From the NCBI GenBank assembly GCA_036676235.1, contig JAKFDI010000040.1, positions 1 through 64,000 of the forward strand: a DNA stretch of 64,000 nucleotides. Direction: 5' to 3'. Below the pieces are notes generated by a model that did not search any database, was not told where the DNA came from, and worked only from the letters and a program-made list of their open reading frames with translations. Both the position numbers and the translations under genes were made by a program. Origin of the DNA: JAKFDI01 sp036676235. GTDB lineage: Bacteria; Pseudomonadota; Gammaproteobacteria; Burkholderiales; Burkholderiaceae_C. Shown here one piece after another: positions 52,481 to 61,800 of this stretch (positions are counted from its first letter, which is position 1; each line of letters begins with the position of its first letter).

Positions 52481-52557
52481 CGGGGTGTAGCTTAGCCTGG
52501 TAGAGCGCTACGTTCGGGACGTAGAGGCCGGAGGTTCGAATCCTCTCACCCCGACCA
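52481..52557 (+). tRNA. tRNA-Pro (anticodon CGG)
   Basis: This is a complete 77-base cloverleaf with encoded CCA. The acceptor stem cggggtg pairs with caccccg, the anticodon stem ctacg/cgtag holds the loop ttcggga (CGG), and the T arm has ggttcgaatcc. The C-G first pair is typical of tRNA-Pro. Confidence 0.95.
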
Positions 52558-52708
52558 GAATTTCCATGTCGACCGAGCCTTGAGCGCTCGGGCCTTCGCC
52601 AGAAGGCATCTTCCGACCGGAACATCCAACACAGACCAGCCGGCCCGAGCAGATGCTCGCGCCGGCTGTTCGGTCTTCAGCTCGAACGAGCCTGCCGACG
52701 GCGCGGCC

Positions 52709-53884
52709 TCACAGCCGCTCGACGATCGTCACATTCGCCATGCCGCCGCCTTCGCACATCGTCTGCAGGCCGTAGCGGCCGCCGCGCTGCTCGAGCACGT
52801 TGATGAGCGTCGTCATCAGCTTGGTACCCGAGGCGCCTAGCGGATGGCCCAGCGCAATCGCGCCGCCATTCACGTTCAGCCGCTCGGGATCGGCACCCGT
52901 CGCCTGCAGCCAGGCGAGCGGCACCGAGCCGAAGGCTTCGTTCACTTCGTAGGCGTCGATGTCGGCGATGTTCATGCCGGCTTTCTTCAGTGCCTTGAGG
53001 GTGGCCGGGATCGGCGCCTCCAGCATGATCACCGGGTCATGACCCATCACCGTCATGTGGTGCACGCGCGCGAGCGGCTTCACGCCGAGTGCCTTCAGCC
53101 CGCGCTCGTTGACGACCATCACGCCGCTCGCGCCGTCGCAGATCTGGCTGGCGCTCGCGGCCGTCAGGCGCCCGCCCTCCTGGATCAGCTTCACGCCGGC
53201 GATGCCTTCGAGCGAGGCCTCGAAACGGATGCCTTCGTCGACCGTGTGCTGCGCATCCTGCGGTCCTTCGGCGTTGCGCACCTGCACCGGCACGATCTCG
53301 CGCTCGAAGCGGCCGGCCTGCGTGGCGGCAATGGCGCGTTGGTGGCTCAGCAGCGCCCAGGCGTCGATCTCTGCTTTGCTCAGGTCGTACTTCTTCGCGA
53401 CCATTTCCGCGCCGATGAACTGGCTGAACTCGACGCCCGGATAGCGCTTCTGCATGTTCGGGCTGACGTAGAAGCCGAGACCATTCTTGGCCGGCAGCAC
53501 CATCGGCATGCCCATGGGCACGCGCGTCATGCTCTCCACGCCGGCGGCGATGACGACGTCCATCGCGCCCGACATCACCGCCTGCGCGGCGAAATGCAGC
53601 GCCTGCTGCGACGAGCCGCATTGCCGGTCGACCGAGGTACCCGGCACCGATTCCGGCAGGCTCGATGCGAGCACGGCGTTGCGTGCGATGTTGGCGGCCT
53701 GCTCGCCGGCCTGGCCGACGCAGCCGAGGATCACGTCCTCCACCAGCGCCGGGTCGGCGTCGGCGCGGGCGACCAGCGCGTCGAGCACCTGGGCGGCGAG
53801 GTCGGCGGGGTGCCAGCCGGAGAGGCGACCGCCGCGGCGGCCTCCGGCGGTGCGGGCGGCGGCGACGATGAAGGCTTCAGACAT
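52709..53884 (-). CDS. Acetyl-CoA C-acyltransferase (thiolase II family)
   Basis: This 391-residue thiolase exchanges acyl groups with CoA, either cleaving 3-ketoacyl-CoA or condensing two acetyl-CoA. The acylated nucleophile is Cys89 (DRQCGSSQQAL); the base His347 is in GHPLGASG and the second Cys377 in MCEGGGMANVTIVERL. Degradative or biosynthetic use cannot be decided; no FadB or PhbB partner is adjacent. It stands alone between tRNA-Pro and the hybrid kinase. Confidence 0.93.
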   Translation of the reverse strand: MSEAFIVAAARTAGGRRGGRLSGWHPADLAAQVLDALVARADADPALVEDVILGCVGQAGEQAANIARNAVLASSLPESVPGTSVDRQCGSSQQALHFAAQAVMSGAMDVVIAAGVESMTRVPMGMPMVLPAKNGLGFYVSPNMQKRYPGVEFSQFIGAEMVAKKYDLSKAEIDAWALLSHQRAIAATQAGRFEREIVPVQVRNAEGPQDAQHTVDEGIRFEASLEGIAGVKLIQEGGRLTAASASQICDGASGVMVVNERGLKALGVKPLARVHHMTVMGHDPVIMLEAPIPATLKALKKAGMNIADIDAYEVNEAFGSVPLAWLQATGADPERLNVNGGAIALGHPLGASGTKLMTTLINVLEQRGGRYGLQTMCEGGGMANVTIVERL

Positions 53885-53969
53885 GTGGGTACCTCGGCGT
53901 GGAGTCGACAGACGATCGTTCGATTCTCACGCCTCTTGCGTGTTCCGGCATCCGCTCGCGTGCGCGGCG

Positions 53970-56900
53970 TCAGGCGCGCGCGGTCCTGCGGCCCGCTTCG
54001 GCGTGCGCGCGCACGCTCTCGATCATGGCCTCGGCATCGAAGGGCTTGGTGATGAAGTCGTTCATGCCGGCCTCGATCGCGCGCTCGCGCTCGCTCGACA
54101 GCGCACCCGCCGTGAGCGCAATCACCGGCAGCCCGACGAGCGCAGGCTCCCGGCGGATGCGCCGCGTCGCCTCGTGGCCGTCCATCCCGGGCATCTGCAC
54201 GTCCATCAGCACCAGGTCGAAGGCGCCGGGCTCGGCCCGCAGCATCTGCACCGCCTCGGCGCCGTCGGTCGCGACGCGCACCTGCGCGCCTTCGCTGCCG
54301 AGCACTGCGCGGCCCACATCGAGGTTGATCGCGCTGTCGTCGACGAGCAGCACCCGCACGCCGTCGAGCCGGCGCCCGCGGCCCGCGTCGGCGTCTGCCG
54401 ACTCGGGCTGCGGCAGGGCAATAGCCGGCGCCGCGGCAAGCGGCAACGTCAGCGTGATCCAGAACTCGCTGCCCTCGCCCGGTGTGCTGCGCAAGCCGAC
54501 GTCGCCGTCCATCAGGTCGACCAGCCGCTTGACGATCGACAGCCCGAGCCCCGTGCCGCCGAAGCGCCGCGTCGCCGATGAATCCACCTGCGTGAACGGC
54601 GTGAACACCTTGGCCTGCAGTTCCGGGGCGATGCCGATGCCGGTGTCGATCACCGACAGGCGCAGCGTCGCCAGCCGCGGCGTGCGCCGCAGGCACTGCA
54701 CGTCGACCACCACCCCGCCGCGGTCGGTGAACTTGATGGCATTGCTCACCAGGTTCGTGAGCGCCTGCGCAATGCGGATCGGGTCGCCGCGCAGCCACGC
54801 CGGCACGTCGCCGGCCATCTGCGTCGCAAGGTCGATGCCCTTGCGCTCGGCCTGCAGCGACAGCACGCCGGTCACGCCGTCGACCGTGCGGCGCAGGTCG
54901 AACACGGTGTCGTCGAGCGGCATCTCGCCGGCCTCGATCTTCGACAGGTCGAGCACGTCGTTGATCACCGCCAGCAGCGCCTGGCTCGACAGCCCGATCT
55001 TGTCGACCAGGCCGCGCTGGCGCTCGTCGAGCGCCGTCTGCTCCAGCAGATAGGTGATGCCGATGACCGCGTTCATCGGCGTGCGGATCTCGTGGCTCAT
55101 GTTGGCGAGAAAGCTGCTCTTGGCGCGGTTCGCTGCCTCGGCCTGCACGCTGCGCTCCTGCAGCGCCTGGTTCAGCGCCCTCAGTTCGGCTTCCAGGCGC
55201 TTGCGCTCGGTGAGGTCGATCGCCACGCTGATGAAGCCGAGCGGCTGGCCGGCGTCGTCGCGCAGCACGCTGGTGCTCAGCAGCACCGGCACCCGCTGGC
55301 CGTCGCTGCGCACGTACGACCATTCGCCGCGCTCGGGCTCCCGCGCCCGCAGCTTGTCGGCGAGAAAGTCGCCGAGCGCGAGCGGCCGCCCGAGCCGCAG
55401 CGCCATCTCGTCGATCCGGGCGCGCATCTCGCCGGCCTCGTGCAGGCGCTGCACATGGGTGCCGATCACCTGCTGCGCCTTGTAGCCGAGCATCGCCTCG
55501 GCCGCGGGGTTGAACAGCGTGATGCGGCCTTCGGTGTCGGTCGCGATGACGGCGGTCGGCGCGCTCGTGAGCAGGCCGCGCTCGCGTGCCACCAGTTCGC
55601 GCAGCCGCGCCGTGCGCTCGTTCACCTGTTGCTCCAGCGTGGCGTTGAGTTCCAGCACGCGCGCCTCGGCCGCCTTGCGCGCGCTGATGTCGTGCACCGT
55701 CTTCGCGATGCCCGTGATCGCGGCGTCCTCGCCGGCGCGGATCAACGCCAGCGACACCGACGCATCGATGCGCGAACCGTCGCGCGCCTGCCGCACCGTG
55801 TCGAAGTGCGGCACGGTCTCGCCGGCCGCGAGGCGCCGGCGCCGGTCTTCCTCTTCGGCGCGCCCGTCCGGCGGCACGATCAGGTCGGCCACCTTGCACC
55901 CCAACGCCTCGGCGGCGGTGTAGCCGAAGATGCGCTCGGCTGCGCCGTTCCAGTCCGTCACCACGCCTTGCAGCGTCAGGCCGATCACCGCGTCCTGTGC
56001 GCTCTCGACCATGGCGGCCATGCGCGCCCGCTGCTGCCGCGCGCGGCGGTCGCTCTCCAGCCCGAGCAGGTACAGGTGCAGCAGCACCGCCAGCAGCACC
56101 GATGCCGTGGCGATGAGGGCCGCGTCCACCCGCGGGTCGCGCAGGTTGAGACGCGCCACGAACGGCGCACGCGCCTGGACATCGACCTGCCACATGCGCC
56201 CGAACAGCCGCAGATCGAGCTGCCTGGAAAGCCCCGCAGCTCCCGTCGCCCGCCACCCCGGCGTCGCGTAGAAGCGCTCCGGCTGGCCGCCGGGCGGCAC
56301 ATCGGACAACGCGAAGTCGAACTCGCCTTCGCGGTCGCGATCCTGCTCGTCCAGCCCCTGCAGCACTTCGTCGATCACCAGCGGCATGTAGGCCCAGCCG
56401 ATGGTCTGCGCCTCGGCCTCGGCTTCGTTGAAGTAGGCTTTGGTCGGGCGCAGCGCCAGCAGGATCAGGAACGAACGCAGCGGCTTGCCTTGCGCCTGCA
56501 CCAGCGTCAGCGGCGCGGTCAGCGCCGGCTGGTCGCTGCGCATCGCGACCAGCGCGGCGGCCCGCCGCTTGGGCTCGGAGGCGATGTCCAGGCCGACGGC
56601 CTCGACGTTGTTTTCCACCGGCTCGATGTACTGGATGACGAAGCGCTCGCCCTCGTGCGGCGTGATCTGGCTGACGCGGAAATCGGGCACGCCCTCGGCG
56701 CGCGCGGCCGCCACGAATTCGTCCACCCGCTCGGCGGCCACGCGCCACACCAGGCCGAAACCGCGCGAGCCGGGGAATTCCGCCTCGGCATCGCGCGAGA
56801 CGCTGTAGGCATGAAACCGCTCGCGCGTGATCGCCCGGCCCCCGGCAGCAATGGCCGCACCGCGCGCGCCGCGCAAGCCGAACTCGTAGCCGCGCATGCG

Positions 56901-57110
56901 CGACTCGATCTGCCGCAGGGCGCTGTTGGCGAGCGTGTCGAAGCGCGCCTCGCGCACGCCGGCGTTGTGGGTATGACGCAGCCAGCCCGCAAGCGCGGCC
57001 AGGAGCAGGCCCGCAACCAGCAGGGCCAGCGCGGGCAGTCGGGGGCGTCGGGCGGAAATCATGGGCACGCGATTCGTGCCCGTCTTGTCAGCAAGCCGCG
57101 CGCCGGCCAT
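53970..57110 (-). CDS. CHASE-PAS hybrid sensor histidine kinase
   Basis: This 1046-residue membrane sensor has a first membrane helix (about 25-47), a periplasmic CHASE domain (about 75-300, with GFGLVWRV and FVIQYIEPVENN), a second helix near 330-352, two PAS domains, HisKA with His673 (ANMSHEIRTPMN), HATPase_c (NLVSNAIKF, GTGLGLSIVKRL) and a C-terminal receiver with Asp970 (LMDVQMPGMDG). The signal is unknown. A second ATG at 57062 just before the first helix is equally possible. No response regulator gene is adjacent, so its partner must be elsewhere. Confidence 0.92.
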   Translation of the reverse strand: MAGARLADKTGTNRVPMISARRPRLPALALLVAGLLLAALAGWLRHTHNAGVREARFDTLANSALRQIESRMRGYEFGLRGARGAAIAAGGRAITRERFHAYSVSRDAEAEFPGSRGFGLVWRVAAERVDEFVAAARAEGVPDFRVSQITPHEGERFVIQYIEPVENNVEAVGLDIASEPKRRAAALVAMRSDQPALTAPLTLVQAQGKPLRSFLILLALRPTKAYFNEAEAEAQTIGWAYMPLVIDEVLQGLDEQDRDREGEFDFALSDVPPGGQPERFYATPGWRATGAAGLSRQLDLRLFGRMWQVDVQARAPFVARLNLRDPRVDAALIATASVLLAVLLHLYLLGLESDRRARQQRARMAAMVESAQDAVIGLTLQGVVTDWNGAAERIFGYTAAEALGCKVADLIVPPDGRAEEEDRRRRLAAGETVPHFDTVRQARDGSRIDASVSLALIRAGEDAAITGIAKTVHDISARKAAEARVLELNATLEQQVNERTARLRELVARERGLLTSAPTAVIATDTEGRITLFNPAAEAMLGYKAQQVIGTHVQRLHEAGEMRARIDEMALRLGRPLALGDFLADKLRAREPERGEWSYVRSDGQRVPVLLSTSVLRDDAGQPLGFISVAIDLTERKRLEAELRALNQALQERSVQAEAANRAKSSFLANMSHEIRTPMNAVIGITYLLEQTALDERQRGLVDKIGLSSQALLAVINDVLDLSKIEAGEMPLDDTVFDLRRTVDGVTGVLSLQAERKGIDLATQMAGDVPAWLRGDPIRIAQALTNLVSNAIKFTDRGGVVVDVQCLRRTPRLATLRLSVIDTGIGIAPELQAKVFTPFTQVDSSATRRFGGTGLGLSIVKRLVDLMDGDVGLRSTPGEGSEFWITLTLPLAAAPAIALPQPESADADAGRGRRLDGVRVLLVDDSAINLDVGRAVLGSEGAQVRVATDGAEAVQMLRAEPGAFDLVLMDVQMPGMDGHEATRRIRREPALVGLPVIALTAGALSSERERAIEAGMNDFITKPFDAEAMIESVRAHAEAGRRTARA

Positions 57111-57155
57111 GCCCGAGTGCGTGGCGCCCGCAGTGCCTGCGCCGCGCCAGACCGA

Positions 57156-57629
57156 TCAAAGGCGGCTCAGCGCCATCACCCAGTTCAACTCCCACGCCGT
57201 GCCGTCGAGCGAGAACGCCTGCTCCCAGTGCGCTTGATCCGGCCCAAGCCGCTGCCATACGAAGCGCACCTGAACCGGGCGCCTGTCGTCCTCATCGGAG
57301 CCGCGGAATTCGCCGCGGTCGCCGCACCAGCCGCCGTGCACGGGCGGGAACAGCGTGCCCTGTGCGCTGTGGATCCAGTGGATCGCCCACTGCCCGCGCG
57401 CCAGATCGAGCGCGCGCACCGAGGCGCCCGAAAAGCCGAGCGTGGGCAGCACGATCTCGTCCACGCTCAGCACGCCGTCGAGGTGCGACCACGCCTGCTG
57501 CACGCCCTCGAAGTGTTCCCAATCGTCACTGCCGACGAAGCGCCGGCGCAACCGGCGGTTCGCCACCTTCCAGCGACCGACGAGGAAGTCGAAGTCGTGC
57601 GGGCGGCCGATGAAGTCGGTGCTGCTCAT
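57156..57629 (-). CDS. Conserved protein of unknown function (DFLVGRW type)
   Basis: This 157-residue cytoplasmic protein opens with a motif HDFDFLVGRWKVANRRLRRR, seen in DUF1579-like lipocalin-fold proteins, and has many Trp residues (WAIHWIHS, WGWCG-type). No enzymatic motif is evident. The ATG at 57629 has aggag 9 bases upstream. It is divergent from the YafY/WYL regulator with a 91-bp gap, an arrangement in which the regulator often controls its neighbour. Confidence 0.75.
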   Translation of the reverse strand: MSSTDFIGRPHDFDFLVGRWKVANRRLRRRFVGSDDWEHFEGVQQAWSHLDGVLSVDEIVLPTLGFSGASVRALDLARGQWAIHWIHSAQGTLFPPVHGGWCGDRGEFRGSDEDDRRPVQVRFVWQRLGPDQAHWEQAFSLDGTAWELNWVMALSRL

Positions 57630-57720
57630 GGTGCGGATCTCCTGTGCGTTGAAGGTGGCGCCATGGTGCGCGGTCATACATGCCACCGCGTGTCATGTTT
57701 CCGCCGCACAATCGTTTTCC

Positions 57721-58695
57721 ATGCAAGCGAGCCGGCTGCTCTCCATCCTCATGCTGCTGCAGGCGCGCGGGCGCCTGAGCGCGCAGGCGCTTGCCGCGGC
57801 GCTGGAGGTCTCGCCGCGCACCATCCACCGCGACATCGACCAGCTCAGCGCCGCCGGCGTGCCGCTGTGGGCCGAGCGTGGGCGCCAGGGCGGCTTCGTG
57901 CTGCAACCCGGCTGGCGCACAGAGTTGACCGGCCTCACCGCCAAGGAGGCGCAGGCGGTGTTCCTCACCGGCCTGCCCGGCCCGGCCGCGGAACTCGGCC
58001 TCGGCGAAGCCATGGCCTCGGCCCAGCTCAAGCTGCTCGCCACCCTGCCCGCGGGTTGGCAGGAAGACGCACGCCGCGTGGGCCTGCGCTTTCACCTCGA
58101 TCCGGCGGACTGGTATCGCGGCGCCGCGCCGCTCGATCACTTGAGCGCCGTGGCGCACGCCGTGTGGAACGACGAGCGGCTGCGCATCCGTTACGAAAGC
58201 TGGCAGGGTGAATCGGAACGCGAGATCGAACCGCTCGGGCTCGTGCTCAAGGCCGGCGTCTGGTACGCCGCGGCGCGCACGGCCGGCGCGGGCGGCAAAA
58301 CACGCACCTACCGCCTGTCGAACATCCTCGATCTGGTGCCGACCGGCGAGCGCTTCGTGCGCCCCTCCGACTTCGACCTCGCGGCGTACTGGCGCGCGGC
58401 GACCGAGCGCTTCGAGGCCGGGCTGTACCGCGGCGAGGCGCAGTTGCGCGTGTCGCAGGACGGGCTGAAGGCGCTGCAGGCGTTCAGCCCCGCCGTGACC
58501 CAGGCGGTGCGGCGCACGCAGGCGGCGGACGCGCGGCGCGGGTGGGTTCGCATCACCATCCCCATCGAATCGGTGCCGCATGCCGCCTCGCAACTGCTCG
58601 CGCTCGCGGACCAGGCCGAGGTGCTGGCGCCGGCCGCGCTGCGGCGGCTCATGGTCAAACGCCTGGCGGCTGCGACGCGCTTGTACGAGGCGTGA
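57721..58695 (+). CDS. YafY-type regulator with HTH and WYL domains
   Basis: This 324-residue DNA-binding regulator has a DeoR/HTH_11 helix-turn-helix at the N-terminus (LSAQALAAALEVSPRTIHRDIDQL), then a WYL domain (about 140-215, with WYAAARTAG and TYRLSNILDL). WYL proteins sense ligands such as single-stranded DNA or nucleotides and often lie beside defence genes. It is divergent from the DFLVGRW-type gene and 195 bp upstream of the restriction-methylase fusion, so it may control either. Confidence 0.9.
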   Translation: MQASRLLSILMLLQARGRLSAQALAAALEVSPRTIHRDIDQLSAAGVPLWAERGRQGGFVLQPGWRTELTGLTAKEAQAVFLTGLPGPAAELGLGEAMASAQLKLLATLPAGWQEDARRVGLRFHLDPADWYRGAAPLDHLSAVAHAVWNDERLRIRYESWQGESEREIEPLGLVLKAGVWYAAARTAGAGGKTRTYRLSNILDLVPTGERFVRPSDFDLAAYWRAATERFEAGLYRGEAQLRVSQDGLKALQAFSPAVTQAVRRTQAADARRGWVRITIPIESVPHAASQLLALADQAEVLAPAALRRLMVKRLAAATRLYEA

Positions 58696-58855
58696 CCCGC
58701 CGCGGCTCCGCGGACCGAATGCGCATCGACCGACCGCCTGCCCCACGCCTGCAGCACCGCCCCGCGATCCGGCCCACGCGCCGCCCGCACCGGGTGTGGG
58801 ACGATCCACGCTCCAGCGGAGAGACGAGCCCACCACAGGGCACGCGAGCACAGCC

Positions 58856-58894
58856 ATGAACCCATCCACCAACCGACGCAGGGCGCTCCGATGA
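58856..58894 (+). CDS. 12-codon leader ORF overlapping the RM fusion start
   Basis: An ATG at 58856 opens a 12-residue frame (MNPSTNRRRALR) whose TGA (58892-58894) overlaps the ATG of the fusion gene (58891), forming ATGA. Three of its residues are adjacent Arg. It could couple or limit translation of the large gene; there is no proof that it is translated and its own ribosome binding site is poor. Confidence 0.3.
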   Translation: MNPSTNRRRALR

Positions 58895-61800
58895 ACGCGC
58901 GCGACTTCATCGCCAAGTGGGGTGCGGGCGGCAGCGCGCATGCGCTCAACGAACGCGCCGGCGCGCAGTCGCACTTCATCGACCTGTGCCGCCTGCTCGA
59001 CGTGCCCGAGCCGGCCGATCCCCAGACCTACTGCTTCGAGCGCGGCGTCACGCAGACGGGCAGCGCCGCGATGCGCGTGAACGGCTTTGCCGACGTGTGG
59101 CTCAAAGGCCATTTCGCGTGGGAATACAAGGCGCCGGGCAAGAACCTGGAAGGCGCGCTCAAGCAACTGATGATGTATGCGCTGCCGCTGGAAAGCCCGC
59201 CGCTGCTGGTGGTGGGCGACCGCCTGCGCATCGAGATCCACACGCACTTCACCGGCACGCCGAGCGAGCGCCACGTGGTCGCGCTCGAAGACATCGGCCG
59301 CCCCGAGGTGCAGGAAAAGCTGCGCTGGCTGTGGACGGCGCCCGAGCGCTTCAAGCCCGCGCGCAGCAACCGCGAGATCACCGAGCAGGCCGCCCGCACC
59401 TTCGCCGGCACCGCCGACCGCCTGCGTGATGCGGGTGTGCCGGCCGAAGGCGTGAGCCACTTCCTCACGCAGTGCCTGTTCTGCTTCTTTGCCGAAGACA
59501 CCGGCCTCTTGCCGGCGCGCCTGTTCGAGCGCCTGGTGGGCGTGCGCGCCGAGCCGGCGCGGCTGCGCACGCAACTGCAGTCGCTGTTCGAGACCATGCG
59601 CGACGGCGGCCTGTTCGGCGTGGACGACATCCCGTGGTTCAACGGCGGCTTGTTCAAGCAGGTGGCCGTGCCGCCGCTCGCGGCTGCCGACGTGGATGCG
59701 CTGAAAGCCGCCAGCGCGCTCGACTGGAGCGCCATCGACCCGAGCATCTTCGGCACGCTGTTCGAGCGCGGGCTCGACCCGGCCAAGCGCAGCCAGCTCG
59801 GCGCGCACTACACCGACCCGGCCACCATCTGGCGGCTGGTGGAGCCGGTGGTTCAGCGCCCGCTGCTGGCCGAGTGGAACGGCCTCAAACCCGCGATCGA
59901 GAAGGCGCTGGTCAAGAGCAAGAAGCACGGCGACAAGGCCTACCGCGACGCGCAGGCCGTGTTCGCGGGTTTTCTCGAACGGCTGCGCGCTTACCGCGTG
60001 CTCGACCCGGCCTGCGGCAGCGGCAACTTTCTCTACCTCGCGCTCAAGTGCCTGAAGGACATCGAGCACCAGGTGAACTTCGAGGCCGAGGCGCTGGGGC
60101 TGGAGCGCCAGCACGACCTCACCGGCCCGCACAACGTGCTCGGCATCGAACTCAACGAATACGCCGCCGAACTGGCGCGCGTGACGGTGTGGATCGGCGA
60201 ACTGCAGTGGCGCATCCAGCAGGGCTACGGCTTCAAGCTGAACCCGGTGCTGGAGCCGCTGGATCACATCCGCTGCGGCGATGCGCTGATGAATGCGGAT
60301 GGGAGCGAGGCGCAGTGGCCGAAGGCGGACGCGGTGGTGGGGAATCCGCCGTTCGTGGGCGTCAGCCGAAAGCGCCGCGAATTGGGCGGCGCGTATGTCG
60401 AAGCGCTCGATCGGATCTACGGCACGCGAGTTCGTGGCGGGGCAGATTTCGTTTGCTACTGGTTCGAGAAGGCGCGAGCACAGATCGAGGCGGGCGCGCT
60501 GCAACGCGCAGGCTTGGTCTCCACCAATTCGATCCGGGGTGGGGCAAGCCGCGCGGTGCTCGAAGCCATCGTTCGAACCACGCGCATCTTCGAGGCACGC
60601 GCCGATGAGGCGTGGGTCAACAATGGCGCAGCTGTGCGTGTGTCGCTTCTTTGCTTCGGTAGCAGCGATCAACCGCCAGTCTTGGACGGCGTTGAAGTGC
60701 CGCAGATCTACGCTGACTTGACCGCGCCCCGAGAAGCTGGTGAAGCGCTGAATGTCAGTCGGGCCGCTGTCTTGGCAGTAAACGCAGGCGCCAGTTTTCA
60801 AGGGGCGTCAAAGAAGGCGAAGTTCGAGATCACCGCTGATCTGGCGCGCAGTTGGCTGAGCTTGCCGAACCCGCATGGCCGCCCGAATAGCGATGTGCTG
60901 AAACCTTGGGCGAATGGTTTTGAACTCAGCCGCAGGCCGCAAGAGCAATGGATCATCGACTTCGGCAACACGTTGTCGGAGCACGAGGCGGCACTGTATG
61001 AAGCTCCCTTCTCCTTCGTCGCAGAGCACGTTCGGCCGGAGCGAATCACGAAGTCGGAGCCCGCCCTCAAGACTTACTGGTGGCGCTTTGGGCGACCGCG
61101 AGTCGAGCTGAGAGTGGCGACCGCGGCTCTGCCTCGATTCATCGCCACCGTCGCCCACAGCAAGCACCGATTCTTTGTGTGGTTGCCTGTCTCCACATCG
61201 CCTGACCAAGCGCTCATCACCATCGCACGCGCGGATGACACCTCACTAGGTCTCGTCCATTCATGGTTTCACGAACTCTGGTCGCTTCGTCTTGGAACAT
61301 CCATCGGCGTCGGAAACGACCCGCGCTACACCCCCACCACCTGCTTCGAGACCTTCCCCTTCCCCGCCGGCCTCACCCCAGCAGACACCGCCCACCAGCG
61401 CACCGAGCCGCTGCCCGACGGCGCGCTGATCCCGGCCGATCTGCCGGCAAGCGTTCGGCCACACGCCGAAGCCATCGCCCGCGCTGCGAAGCGCCTCACC
61501 GATCTGCGCGACGCCTGGCTCAACCCGCCGGAGTGGACCGAGCGTGTGCCCGAGGTGGTGCCGCTCGGCATGGCGCAGTCGCCCTACCCGGATCGCATCG
61601 TCGCGAAGGCCGGGTTCGAGAAGGAACTCGCCAAACGCACGCTCACCAACCTCTACAACCAGCGCCCCGCCTGGCTGGCGCAGGCGCACGCCGCGCTCGA
61701 CGACGCGGTGGCCGCGGCCTACGGGTGGACCGAGGAGGCGAGCACGCTCAGTGACGACGAGATCCTGCGCCGGCTGCTGGCGCTGAACCTCGAGCGCAGC

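Noticed and set aside
57526..60801. 1091-codon frame opposite the regulator and RM fusion
   Set aside because: It has no recognisable domain and covers two real genes on the other strand.
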